Source: Aldrovandia affinis (lineage: Eukaryota > Chordata > Actinopteri > Notacanthiformes > Halosauridae). Taken from it: 64,000 nt of DNA. Below are positions 22,747-34,070 of this stretch, piece by piece. The translations under genes were made by a program, and so were the position numbers. The number at the start of each line of letters is the position of its first letter. Position 1 is the first letter of the stretch. Under the pieces are notes generated by a model. It had not been told where the DNA came from. It saw nothing but the letters and a program-made list of their open reading frames with translations, and ran no database searches. The DNA is taken from positions 4,694,339 to 4,758,338 of the forward strand of contig JAINUG010000055.1 of assembly GCA_029706075.1 (NCBI GenBank), in the 5' to 3' direction.

Positions 22747-23420
22747 CGCAAATGTGGCAGGAAATGACATCAGAGGTGACGTCACAGATATATGGGAACT
22801 AAGCAAGTTTAATGGACTCCAGTTAATCACCACAAGTCAGGTTACCGAACGGGCTGCCCTAAAAAGAGGAGAAAGAGTGTCAGCAGGGCACTCAATCTCC
22901 TCCGAGGGCCTTTCCTCTGGAGGCGGTGAGGGGGTGCTTTGGCAGGCTTCCCAAAATGCTCTTCTGCACTGGTGGAAAATTACAGCTGGTGCTGTAGCAG
23001 TCACAGCTGTCACAGCTGTGGGGCAGCGCACGCTCTGTACACAGGCCTTAAAGGGGGGGATGCTTCACCATAAAATGCACTTCTGATGGTAAATTCATCT
23101 GCTCTTCCATAATATGGTACAAAAATAACATGCCAATTACAACACACCGATCTTCAGATATCCGTCTCCCGTCCTGGAAAAGATCTGGCCGAGTGACACC
23201 TTTCCTGTCACCGAGGGAACCACGCCCACTCTCAGTGTAGTGGTGTAAAATGAACGTGATACCGGCAGGTGACGTCACAAGGACATTTCAACCAACTAAA
23301 ATGACGAAACGCAGCGCCGCGTTGCAGTTGGAAGTTGTCCGGCAAACATTTGGTCGCCAAGGAGTATTCTATCAAATTAAAAAATGTTGCCAGAGAAATA
23401 CGAGCTAATGAGTTCCTGCT
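21963..23420. other. no gene seen; poly-A run
   Basis: Contains a 30-base A run (about 22710-22738). The segment 22761-22795 (gaaatgacatcagaggtgac...) is echoed inside the Tc1 copy at 24340-24375. No exon recognised. Confidence 0.35.
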
Positions 23421-23512
23421 GAGATTGAAATTGAAATTAATTCAATGAAAAATTCACGTAAAACGTACTGTATTTCAATTCGTGAATTGAAGAGTTACGT
23501 TTAACGAACCCC

Positions 23513-23690
23513 ACAATGGGTTGCGTTGCAATGAGCTGTCAATCACTGACTCGTGTGACCCAATCAAAAGGTTTTGCCCCCCACATCAAAACACACAATG
23601 ATTAGTTAAAATCAGTTAGTCACTGATGCCATATGGTAGCTCCTCCCATTTTTGGTTTTAGGAAACTTCACTCTCCCATCACTAATGTCA
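23513..23690. mobile_element. palindromic MITE, second copy of the 13227 family
   Basis: Shares with 13227-13412 the words 'gagctgtcaatcactgact', 'cccaatcaaaaggttttg' and 'ccatatggtagctcctccc'. It is diverged and its left arm is poor. AATTGAA-rich sequence of the 15361 type borders it on both sides, suggesting nested insertion. Confidence 0.65.
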
Positions 23691-24095
23691 AGAGCTCTGT
23701 CAGTGCACCAAGCGCGACCGAGGGAAGGGTAAAACGCCACTTAATAATTCATCGAAAAATCCACACAGAACATTTTCAACAATTCATTAATTGAATTTCA
23801 GTTCATTTCCTGAACTGACGGAATTGAATCTGAGCATTAGCTAATTGAGCATTAGCAAGAACGGCACTTACTGCACAAACATCTTCTGGCTTCTGAGATC
23901 ACAGTCTGCCCGTGTTAATGACAGGGCTCCTTGTTACTATGGAGGCCTCTGTACTCTCCATGCAGGGCCTTCATGGTTTCGGTGGCAAATTAAGCATTAC
24001 ATTTAGTGTCCTTGTAACATAGCTGGCTAGCTAGTAAGTAACCAAAGGCCAAAGTAGTAAGTAACCAAAACCATGTCTATTTAATTATACCTGTA

Positions 24096-24622
24096 CAGGT
24101 AACTGCCAAAATAAAGGGAACACTTGAGTAAATGAAGGGTTCTGGCGGCTCTGTTATGGTGTGGGGTGCATTTTCACGGCATGGTTTAGATCCACTCAAC
24201 CCCCTAGACCGGCAACGAAAATACGAATAAATACAAAGCCATTCTGAGTGATCGCATTTCTATCCTGATGACCCAGTGAGCACTGGTGCCCTGTAAATGG
24301 GGCATTGTCATCGTGGAAGAGACCACTCCCATCAGGATAGAAATGACGTCAGAGGTGACATCACAGCTATATGTAAAACGATGTAAACCATATGCCGTGG
24401 CCACCTCAGTCACCAGATCTCCACCCAATTGAACACTTAGGAGAGACCCTGGAGCGGTGCCTGAGACAGCGTTTTTCACCACCATCAACAAAACACCAAA
24501 TTATGGAATTTCTCGTGGAAGAATGGTGGTGCATCCCTCCAATAAAGTTCCAGACACTGGTGGCTCATAGTGGCCCAATGCCCTATTAAGACACTTTATG
24601 TCAGTGTTTCCTGTATTTTGGC
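24096..24622 (+). mobile_element. Tc1-like element, group T2, rearranged
   Basis: The left end 'caggtaactgccaaaataaa' follows TA at 24094-24095; the right end is truncated near 'tgtattttggc'. The interior is rearranged: 24255-24270 and 24330-24345 are perfect 16-base inverted repeats, and the DNA between them is inverted relative to other copies. It is followed by about 30 bases of foreign filler, then normal transposase sequence resumes with TCACCAGATCTCCACCCAAT. Confidence 0.88.
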
Positions 24623-25800
24623 TCGTCTGCAGTTTTAAAACAAACGGCCAAGTCTGACATTTGTATTTATTAACTTAGGAGCGCTGGTCGTCTCTCAATA
24701 CTTGTAAAGTCTCATTTACTTTTTGTACCATTAGGGGTTGTATCGATCTTCTCCTTTTAACTCCCACGGACAGAAGGAGCTAATTGCTATATGATATTTG
24801 TCCCAAGGATGACTTTTGTTTTGTTTTTTTACCGAAAAGCTTGATGTCAAATTCAAGCCAATTTTGATATGGTAAATTAAGAGGAAATCAATTGCTTGAA
24901 AATATATCCAAACATTTCCAGTCGGAGAAAACAAAAATACACAGAGGGAATGCAGACGGACGTCCCTGTCGCTGAGCAGCACGTTTTGAAACAAACACCA
25001 GCAGCAAACAGCAGACACCAGTTTTCTCACATTCTCCCTTTTTTCACTCCCAGCTCAGCTGTGAATAGTGGGAGTGACTTTGCCTGTCTCCAAGCGCACA
25101 GACACTAACCCCCCCCCAATGGATGGAGGGGGGAGTAGGAAAAATTAACATTTACATTTTAGGCATTTAGCAGATGCTCTTATCCACAGCAACTTGCAGA
25201 AAGTCTCGCCAGCAAGAGCGTGACTATATCTTGGACCAAATTACATTTACCAAACAATAACCACAATTGCTTAAAGTACGTAATAAAATATCACAAGCAG
25301 CAATCAGCAATTTCACAGTGGCGTACAGACAGACACACACAGGAAGCGGAAGATTAGTTTGATTGCTGGCTAGCTCACTAACATAGGCCAGCAAGTTGGA
25401 TGCAGCCTAACAAATACAAATGGGCATTCCATATTGTAAAAGTAGGATATGCAAAAAAAAATGTGATTAAATAAAAGGTATGAAATGTTCATGCATTCTC
25501 GTCTCCCATGACTGTATAAACCTTACGGCAGAAACGTGACACACCCTTCATATTCCTCAAACGGACGTACAGTTCTGGAAAGTGTGTAGTTAAACAATCA
25601 TGAATTTCCGTTCATGCCTTTATATACGAGATATTAGACATGTCCATTTGGTATTGTAAGGATTCATTCACGTCAGCCTCCACTCCAACATTCATTTGAG
25701 CTACACCCTTTGCCTTTCAGTAAACCAAAAGCCCCCACAATGCACCAGAAATACAATTCTGGGCCGTAAAGATCGTTTTGGAACAGGTGTTATATATATA
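24623..25800. other. no gene seen; one short L2-type tail
   Basis: Unique AT-rich sequence. At 25148-25202 a minus-strand 'cagcaacttgcagaaag'-flanked fragment carries the L2/SINE hairpin tail ('ttaggcatttagcagatgct'). TA repeats at about 25790-25810 precede the next SINE. Confidence 0.45.
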
Positions 25801-25810
25801 TTTATATATA

Positions 25811-25953
25811 TGCCATTTAGCAGACGCTTTTATCGAGAGTGACATACAGTCGTGAATGCATACATTTTTCAGTATATGCGGTCCCAGTGGGAATTGAACC
25901 CACAACCTAAGCGTTGCCAGTGCCACGCTCTACCTACTGAGCCACACAGAACC
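25811..25953 (-). mobile_element. SINE-D copy
   Basis: The minus strand reads the tRNA-like head 'tctgtgtggctcagtaggta' to the B box 'gggttcaattccc', a linker and the hairpin tail at the left end. The anticodon position again reads GGC. Confidence 0.88.
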
Positions 25954-25954
25954 A

Positions 25955-26430
25955 AGTAAAGTGTGGGCAGAAGCAGGGGGTGGTAAAATTTTGCCTCCAC
26001 GTTTTAATCTATTTAAACAGCATCCGATAGCATGTTTCACTCCTCCCCTCCTGTCCCCTACCTAGCTCACACCCAACCTTCACCACTTTCACAAAGAGCC
26101 AAACCACCCCTGTCCTGGAGAAACGGTGTTTATAAATGCCACTGTACAGTAAGATCGGTCCAGGGACCAGCAGGTTAAATCAGGTTTTTCTTAAAAACGT
26201 AAGGAAGAGTTACTCAATGAATATAATTAAATGAATAGCGTGCTCAATGAAAGTCCAGTCAAATTCGCTGTTCTCTTTGCAGTCTTTCTTAATTCTGCAG
26301 CAAGAAATAACATGTTAACGATGTTATGTGTTGTTATTGGGTCATTCCGTGCCTCATCACGCAATAGCAGCCCCTCTGGTCGAGCAAGCGCCCGCAGTCT
26401 GCGCACCTCAGCTGGTGCACTGCACAGTCA
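25955..26430. other. no gene seen
   Basis: Unique DNA between a SINE and a heptamer array. Confidence 0.35.
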
Positions 26431-26435
26431 AAAGA

Positions 26436-26532
26436 AGCGGGAAGCGGGAAGCGGGAAGCGGGAACCGGAAGCGGGAAGCGGGAAGCGGGAAGCAGGAAGC
26501 GGGAAGCGGGAAGCAGGAAGCAGGAAGCACAG
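26436..26532. repeat. (GCGGGAA)n heptamer array
   Basis: About 13 units of gcggga(a)/gcaggaa with one 'accggaa' variant. Open frames with Gly-Ser-Gly-Lys-Arg-Glu repeats across it are artefacts. Confidence 0.95.
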
Positions 26533-26639
26533 GCCAGCTCCATGTGTCTTGGAGGACGCGACCGACGGAGCAACAGTGCAGCAACATGACAGGCTTAATT
26601 ATGATCGGCCATTCCAAATTAGGGAACACCGGAAGAGAA

Positions 26640-27045
26640 GAGCATAAAAAGTCGTAAAAAACACTTCTTAATGATGATTAGACAAGGTGCATTAACGTTT
26701 AATGAGAAAGTAACAAGACGGATAACTGACAGCTGGCCAGGCGAGCGCTCAATTACAGCGTATCATTTTGCGCTGATATAGTGGGTTAATTATGATCCAA
26801 CAGCGCCTGCGCCATGCTTAATATTCAAAAACTTAATGAACATGTGATTAGCAGTAACTACTTGTGATAAGTTACTGTGACATGCAATATTACGCTTCAT
26901 ATTTCCTTGAAAAGAACAGTAATAACTTTCCCGTCGCTGTAATTAGAAAGCACCAAGGTGCAGCTGGACTAAGGGAAGGCCACCACTAAGGCCCAGATTT
27001 AATCCACATTTGTCCCCTTAGCATTAGCTCACAATTACAGACTAC
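26640..27045. promoter_or_regulatory. candidate conserved non-coding element
   Basis: Dense with ATTA/TAAT cores: 'cttcttaatgatgattagac', 'gcattaacgtttaatgagaa', 'gcgctcaattacagcgtatc', 'gtgggttaattatgatccaa' and 'cgctgtaattagaaagcacc'. There is a CAGCTG at about 26729. Unique, without transposon features or open frame. One of the two best enhancer-like blocks in the window; regulatory function is inferred. Confidence 0.33.
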
Positions 27046-27105
27046 ATTTTTTTGGGGGGGGATTTCTTTCTTCACAAACAGTTCGGCAATGACCAAAATC
27101 AAAAT

Positions 27106-27384
27106 TGCCTCCCGCGTGGTCTAGTGGTTTCAATGTCCGACGCTGGCCACGGCGACCAGGGTTCAATTCCGAGTCGGCTCTGCCACCGGGGGCGGCAATT
27201 GGCTGTCTGCCCCAGGAAGGGGGGAGGGAAGCCGACACGTTCGAAGCATCGTCTCGGAGCATCACCTTTGTCACTGCCGGTCACAGGGCTACGGTCGCGT
27301 ACTACGAGGGAGGGGATTGACCTAAGAATAGCGGGAGTAATTGGCTACCAAATTGGGAGAAAAACGGGAGAAAATCTGAAAACA
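27106..27384 (+). mobile_element. SINE-B copy
   Basis: Head 'gcctcccgcgtggtctagtg', B box 'gggttcaattcc', body 'ggcaattggctgtctgcccc' and tail 'aattggctaccaaattggga' then 'gaaaatctgaaaac'. Same family as 10390, 35942 and 44582. Confidence 0.9.
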
Positions 27385-27744
27385 AATGTTAAAAAAATGA
27401 AAAAGAACGTTTCATTTGTGAGACTAATTTAAGAACAAATGTCGATTAGTCTTTTAAGTAAGTCTTTCAGTGGTGCGCGCGCACATCGTCGCTGACGAAG
27501 CTACTTTTATAACGGAAAAGACACCAACGGTTCCTCCTAGTCAAACTCCCGTGAAAACGACTCTTTTCCCACAGCCAGGCAAAGAGACTCCTCTCCCGGC
27601 CTTCCTGCCGTACGAATCGAAATTCTCACCAGCATCACATCGTCACCATGGCAACCCTCCTCCATCCCCCCAAACCTCACCTCACACACCCCCCCCCCCC
27701 AGCCCCCGCACCGCCCGCTCGCTCCACAACCACCATTGAAGAAC

Positions 27745-28030
27745 AGAGGTCTCAAACTCGGTTCCTGGAGGGCCATGGGCACACTAGGTGAAGTGAAATC
27801 CCCCGCTGCCATGTCCTATTTGGTGCAATTAGTTAATTAGCTGTATGCCTACACAAATAATAAAATATTTATTCAGTGCAAGGGCCCTTAAGGTGCATGC
27901 TCAAGTGTTATGAACTATTTTCGTGAGTGTAAAAAAATGATGAGTATTAATGAACAAAGAGCAGATGGTGGAAGGAGAGGCCGTGTCTGACACCACTGCT
28001 GCAAAGCCATCGAGGGCAGTGCTGCCATTT
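27745..28030. mobile_element. hAT-like element fragment
   Basis: Begins 'ggtctcaaactcggttcctg' and 'gagggccatgggcac', the usual start of the 5236-type element, with an AT-rich interior. No matching right end is clear, so limits are approximate. Confidence 0.45.
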
Positions 28031-29425
28031 ATAACCCCCAAGTAGAGCATTGATCGATGCTTCACAACCCACTCAACTTAATTGGCCTCCCGCCTTTGTT
28101 TTAAATCTCTCACCTTTATAGTCTTCGATGTTAGGCAACAAAATGATACAACGTTCCTGTCGATTCCTAAGACTCCATCTTAGGAAACTTGGTAGAGGGG
28201 GAAAAAGCACACACGCACCACACGCACCACACACACAAACACAGACACAAACCACACACCACACAAACACACACACAAAGAAAAAGCATGTGCATGTGAA
28301 TTTGTAAATGACGAAGAAACATTTGAAAACAATATTTAATATACAAATCAAGCACTCATGCAGAATCCCATGCAAGGTGAATGACACAATGTTAAGTCTG
28401 GCGTGTCCTCTATGGGCAAATCGAGCTTAACGTTATTTTAGTTTTTATCAGAAGTGTAGTGTCCACAATGCATCTGGTTTGCTTAGAATTGCAGTGCTCT
28501 AGCTGCAGATAGTATCGTTCTCGGGCGTCAAGCTTCAAGATTCTCAAGTCATTGTTCTGCGTCTACGCCTGTTTTAAGTTGTTGTTTTTTTTCAAGTAAT
28601 ATTTTAGCTGTTTAATCTATTGTACAGCAAAATGACAGGGCAAAGAGTGCAACTCGTTTTGGACAAAGAATGTCAGATTGAAGCTGATAACACTAAGCTC
28701 TGAGAATCTCTTGTATGGGGGTGGGTGACAGCATCCCTGCATGGGGGAGGGGGAAGGGGGGGGGGGAGACTGTGGCAGGAAGTCTGGGAGAGGTGTCTCA
28801 CTGATAATATGCTAACGAGAAGGCTGTGCTCCACAGACGACAGGCCTCTCTGTTTCCGTCAGCATGCCCAGCATCAAGCCGTTCAGTTCTTTCCTTCACC
28901 TCCTTTCTTTTGTTTTGGTTTTTTTCTTTGTCTTTTGGGCTGTCGCTCTGTTCAGCGCACAGGAATAAGAAGAATCCCCCTCTGCTTCTCCTTTCCAAAA
29001 GGTTTATTTTAGCTCCCCCCCCCCCCCCAAAAAAAGCCTCCTACATCCATTATCTGTACCTCGTTGTGAAGACCCATGTTCCATTACCTCTCGCTGGGGT
29101 TTCAACTGCACCAACATTAAGGGCTAAATTCAATCAATGTCGTCTATCCTTAACTTTTGTCTTGCTAAATAAATGGAAGCCTTTGTTTTTTTGTTTTTTT
29201 TGTTGGTTTATTCTTCACAAACGCAGTTTTGGCTCCGATATCTGAACTCAGCGAACTGTGTCCGGGTAGAAAAAAACAAAACAACAACGTCAAAACGAAA
29301 GCATTTAATGGTGAGTCCTTAATCGTTTAGGACAAATTGTGATTGAATCCGGGCCCGAGTCAAATGCCGAGAGCAAACGATACGCGCCGTCCCTTTTCAT
29401 CGCCTGCCGTTTCCGATCCCTCGGA
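28031..29425. other. no gene seen; small CA array and homopolymers
   Basis: A CA-rich stretch (28209-28285), a G-run (about 28740-28768) and a C/A homopolymer junction (about 29019-29035). No exon recognised. Confidence 0.4.
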
Positions 29426-29429
29426 AGTG

Positions 29430-29740
29430 AGTCTCTGAGAGGATTCTCACCTCCCCCCCAGGATTAAAGAGGCATGTAAAACACAGGATAATAACATTTC
29501 ATCGGGAATAAGGTCACCTCGATAACACAAGACGGACCGATCCTGGCGACGCCGAAGGTGACTCACGACTCGCCGCCGTTATCTCCAAATGTGCGACTGC
29601 ACAACGGGGATGGCGGGTTAGACAAGTTGGTCGCTTTCACCTCATGACATTTACTGGAAAAGGCCACAATTTACCGGCGGGTGGCAGCTAATACGGGTTG
29701 TCAAGGAGACCCTGGGAAATGAGGAAGGCAATGTCAGCTA
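29430..29740. promoter_or_regulatory. candidate conserved non-coding element
   Basis: Unique, CpG-retaining DNA with 'caggattaaagaggcatgta', 'ggataataacatttcatcgg', 'cacctcatgacatttactgg' and 'ggcagctaatacgggttgtc'. No repeat signature or coding frame. Regulatory role is inference. Confidence 0.27.
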
Positions 29741-30810
29741 GCTAAAGCTAAAGCTACCTGTGGCGGGGCAGCAGGGGTAGCCACCACACCAGGCGGTGAG
29801 TGGAAAACCAGCACTTCTTACCCCATGTACAAAAAACTGTCTCTCCTCCAGGCATGTGAGGCTGTGCTTTTATAAAGGCCTAACAAACAGCTCACAGCTG
29901 AGTTGATTGCTCATTAGCCTCAGGTGAGCCTGCCTGTAGGTGAGGCCGCTACTGCCCAAGGTCCTGTAGTATTCCCTAGGCTGTGGGAGGGAACAGGAAC
30001 ACCTGACAGCAGCCAAAAGGGAGGCGTAGCACTCTCCACTCCTCCCTCCACTCCTCCCTCCACCCCTCCCAGCGTTGCCCTAGCGAAGGCCTTGGACTCA
30101 CTGACCTGTAGGCCAGGCACACCTCATCTTGCTTGAGGCACCATCATCCCATGTTCAAGCATGGCCCGTCTTGGTATAGTAAGCTAGATAGGGTTGCGTC
30201 TTCAAAAATTCAAGTGATTATTTTCTTAAATAACTGTCATTTTTTTCATTCATTTTGATTGACACTGCCTGTTCTCTGATCAGGTTTTCCACGTAAACCA
30301 GCTGGTAAAACTATCTCGGATAAAAGCGAAACGTTTCCATCTTTGTTGACGGTGCATTCATCCTGACAGCGACACAATGCGATGAAGACCAATGTCTTCC
30401 GACAGCGAACAGCGTGGCGCTCGCATGTAAAGATGGTAACTTCTGATAATTTATCAACACTCGACGTCGAGTCTCCACCTCAAAAAAGTTGGTGGGAAAC
30501 TTGTGTTAAGAAAAAAAGTATTTCATGTAAAACAGAAAACTTTTATTTTTATCCACAGTGAGACACAAAAGCATGAGCAGCGCATGGGGGGGAAAAACAA
30601 CAAAAATAATACAATAGGAAAACAGAGGCACACCAAACCATCTTTCATCAGTATGTTTTCCTCAAAGCCTAGGAGACTGATACACAGCTGTGTTGATATA
30701 CATGATGTAAGAGACTAAAGACTACTGCGTTTCTAGGGTCGGCTAGAGCATACCTGTAGGTTTGGAAGAAAAACGAAATACCCACAAGCCAACCTTCTAG
30801 AACAAACCGA
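29741..30810. other. no gene seen
   Basis: Includes a short CTCCCTCCA repeat at about 30036-30070. A TATA-like 'gcttttataaaggcctaac' at about 29870 could belong to a decayed LTR, but I cannot define its ends. Confidence 0.35.
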
Positions 30811-30813
30811 GCT

Positions 30814-31164
30814 TCGAAAAAAACCGGCAGTGCCAGTCCGGCTCTGGCCGGAAGCCCAGATCGGGGGCGACGACTGGCTGTCCGCCCCAGGGGGAGAGGG
30901 GAGGGAGAGCCAGCACGAGCTCACCGAGAAGCGCGGAGGGCGTCCCTGTAGAGTAGGTGGGTGAGTTCCGTCTCCGAGGAGGCAGATCATTGCTGGCCTC
31001 AGGGTATTTGTTTGACCCGTAGTGACGGGCGGCGGGCTTGTGGGGGAGGGCGAATCGAAAGAGGGTACAATAGAGGGTACAATTGGCCACCAAACTGGGA
31101 GAAAAATGGGGGAAAATCTGAAACAAATATAATTTGTTTTTATTTTTATTTTTTATTTTTTAAA
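30814..31164 (+). mobile_element. SINE-C, 5′-truncated, with target-site duplication
   Basis: Lacks the A box and starts near 'gtgccagtccggctctgg'. It keeps the body 'ggctgtccgccccagggg' and the tail 'aattggccaccaaactggga' followed by a T-rich end. The flanking repeats aacaaaccgagct (30801-30813) and aatgaaccgagct (31166-31178) differ at two positions. Confidence 0.85.
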
Positions 31165-31178
31165 GAATGAACCGAGCT

Positions 31179-32235
31179 GGCACAGAACAGTGGTATACAT
31201 CGCTCAAAAATCAATAACTATTTGGCAAGAAATAACACTAGAAATATGATGCAAGCATGCTTGTTGGGACATTTGTTGCCGCGGGTAACGGCGCTGAATA
31301 CCAAAAAGGCCAAGAGAATGAGACTGTTGAATGGAGGTAGTGCTAGAAGACTATTAAGGGGTTAATCAAATAGATTCAAAGACTTACAGCAAGGCCAGAG
31401 CAGCACTGACGGGGGAGGGGGCTGAGGTTTTGTTGAGAAAGACATTTCAGCAAACTGGAGAATGATGTCCTTTTAAAAGAATGCTACTATTCCGGGTATT
31501 AAATTAGCACTTTTAAATTCAGTTTTGATTAAGGTGCGGTCCTTAAGGCAAACTCCTACATCACGCCGTGACTAGCAGAAGATAACTCGGCGAAAATGAA
31601 GAATAAAAAAATAAAAAGACTAGGCCCTTAAACAGAATATGAAACATGACATAAATGAATGGAAGTTCTTCAGAACATAGAAAATTATAATTAAGTCGTT
31701 ATGAGGAAATGGAGCGAGGAAATAATCTGCCAGATGGGGGAAAGACACGGAAGCCACGTAATTGAAATTGCTTTGTGTATTTATGTACAACGGCAGGGCC
31801 CATGGTGACTCGAAGAGGTTTCTTCCCCCGGACTTTGGCAGTTCCGTTTTAGATGTCGGCTTTGAGTGCACAAATCGCGACGCGGAAACATATTCATTAG
31901 GCCTCACATTTTGGGAGTTTGGCGACAAGGGCTCTCTGTAATGCATTACACTCTGTGTTTAATAAATGCTGCTCGATAGGGCTGCGCACAGATGCCGGTG
32001 CTGGATTGGTCAAGAGACAAAGTGTCCCCTGCTGTGTGCCACGCATTTCAAGAGCCCTCAGAAACTCTTGAAACACAAAGAGAAATGGTCTTAAAATGCA
32101 GGGCAATACTGAGAACTGAATTTTTTCCCCCCAGTTTGCTTAAAATGTTTCGTCTTTAGATGCAGCCTCACAGCCACACAATATTTCACACACAGCTCGT
32201 TGTCTACTAAGTCACGGCCAAGTTGTCTTAGGTTG
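31179..32235. promoter_or_regulatory. candidate regulatory block, longest unique stretch
   Basis: About 1 kb without any repeat that I recognise. Motif-rich parts are 31350-31400 (gggttaatcaaatagattca), 31490-31545 (attaaattagcacttttaaa, cagttttgattaagg), 31680-31760 (aaattataattaagtcgtta, cacgtaattgaaattgcttt) and 31890-31990 (acatattcattaggcctcac, gtttaataaatgctgctcga). Short minus-strand open frames lack splice context. Best enhancer-like candidate here; unproven. Confidence 0.33.
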
Positions 32236-32239
32236 GTTA

Positions 32240-32400
32240 GTAGCGACGGGAATCGGCAGGGACCTCGCGATACAATATTCTCACGATACTTAGGTGCCGA
32301 TTCGATATATGTATTGCGATTCCGTGAGCATTATAATTCTGTAAGTATTGCGGTTCGATATTACAATTTCTTGTGATTTTTGTTGACTTTTTTTAACACT
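32240..32400. mobile_element. degenerate 'gatac-attgcgat' DNA-element end
   Basis: Words such as 'cctcgcgatacaatattctc', 'atgtattgcgattccg' and 'gtattgcggttcgatattac' match a hAT-like repeat end common in fish genomes, from memory. The rest of the element is not defined. Confidence 0.4.
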
Positions 32401-32881
32401 GGACCATGGAAAACAGTCAATCATACTTCGTAAGTCAGTCAGTGAAATTGACTTAGAGCTTTCCAGGTTTTATTCCAGGCCTCCACACAGAAACTGAGCA
32501 GCAATCAGTATAGGCAGGGCAGCCAATGGAGAAAATAGATCAAATGTGTCCCAAATCTATCAGAATGTGTCTCAAATGTATATGCAACAGTATGTAGTGC
32601 ATCTTGAACATGAAGTAAACGATGCAGGGCAGCAAACATAAGAAATGAAACAGACAACTGCATGCAGACCGAACTAATATGTGCCTTTAACCTTCACATA
32701 TGAAATGTATGCTATTAGATTTAAATCAGAACAGCGTTTAAAAAATAGATAAAAGTTAATTTAAATAGAATAAATAAAAGTTAACGTAAAATATAAACTT
32801 TGAAATAAACAAACAATATGCTACATTTCGCATTTAGCTTTGCTCAGCCCATTCATTTACTTCTGACTTGACCTCGTTGTA

Positions 32882-33203
32882 CACTACCGGTCAAAAGTTT
32901 TAGAACACCCCCATTTTCCAGTTTTTACTGAAATTTAAGCAGTTCAAGTCCAGTGAATAACCTGAAATGTTACAAAGGTAAGCGGTAAACTGCCAGAGGT
33001 TATAAAACCTTTTTTTTTTTTTTTTTTTTTTGTAAAAAAAAAAAAAAAAGCTTAGGTTACCAAAAACTGAAAAATAATGTAAATTTTTTGGCAGTGAGTA
33101 GTGTCCTACACCATCAAAAAGCACTTGGAAACTGGAGGAAACTCTGACAGGAAGAGGTCTGGCAGACCCAAAGTCACACCAAAATCAGAAGACAATTTTT
33201 TTG
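32882..33203 (+). mobile_element. Tc1-like element, group T3, truncated
   Basis: Left end 'cactaccggtcaaaagtttt' after TA at 32880-32881. A T-run/A-run expansion (33010-33049) follows, then transposase N-terminal codons reading VSYTIKKHLETGGNSDRKR and SGRPKVTPKSEDN. Broken off at about 33203. Matches the T3 copies at 56284 and 58460. Confidence 0.88.
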
Positions 33204-33905
33204 GAATCAATTTTTTCCCCCATCCCTATTGGTTAGTAGCTGTCCTAGCCCTGATTGGGGTAGATGGATGTGTCCTATACGTGTGTATAAAGGCTGTTAC
33301 AATGAGAGCAGTGATAGCGTGTGGACGCTGTTCTTTCCTAGGTCATGTTTAAGGTTCATCATTTCATAATGGGGTCTCTGAACATAAGGACACATAATGA
33401 TGAGCCCACGGCCCACATAGCCTCATCATTCCCTACTCGAAAGAATATCCAGTGCTGCATCCAAGAACAGCCCAAGTGTTTCTTCCCCCACTGCATGACC
33501 TGGCAATCTGGGTGTGCTATACGGGGCCTATGGTGTGGGTTAGGGGTCTCTACCTGCCCCCAAGTTCAAGTCAGGAGCCCCCGTCCAGGAGCCAATCACA
33601 TTCCACTGGACATGGGGGTAGACAGGGAGAGGAGAGATGAGGTTTCTTCTGGTCTTCAGCCAAGCAGACGGGCCCTCAAGACATCCCTCCCGCCACACGC
33701 TTAATGAGGCTACGGCGTGCTCAAAATGAATTGCCTTCAGCCCCACAGTGAACGATATTTAGTTTAGTGGCAGCAGTGAGCCGTCATGCGGAGTTTAACA
33801 TGATCATGATCACTTTTACCCCCGATGCCACTCGACGAACAGGCTGCTCTCGATTCATCAAGAAGCACTGTTACTACTGACCGTAGCTTGTGGAACTAAG
33901 TGGCA
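33204..33905. other. no gene seen
   Basis: Unique DNA; open frames 33345-33704 and 33540-33746 show no recognised domain. Confidence 0.35.
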
Positions 33906-33907
33906 AT

Positions 33908-33953
33908 GCCTCACGCACACACGCACGCACGCACACAGACACACACACATGCA

Positions 33954-34005
<52 letters not shown>

Positions 34006-34070
34006 CACACACAGAGGCACACACACAGAGACACACACTCTCTTACACACACACAGACACAGACACACAT
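33908..34070. repeat. CA-rich microsatellite
   Basis: Irregular (ac)n with CG, GA and CT interruptions; purest at 33961-34010. Confidence 0.95.
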
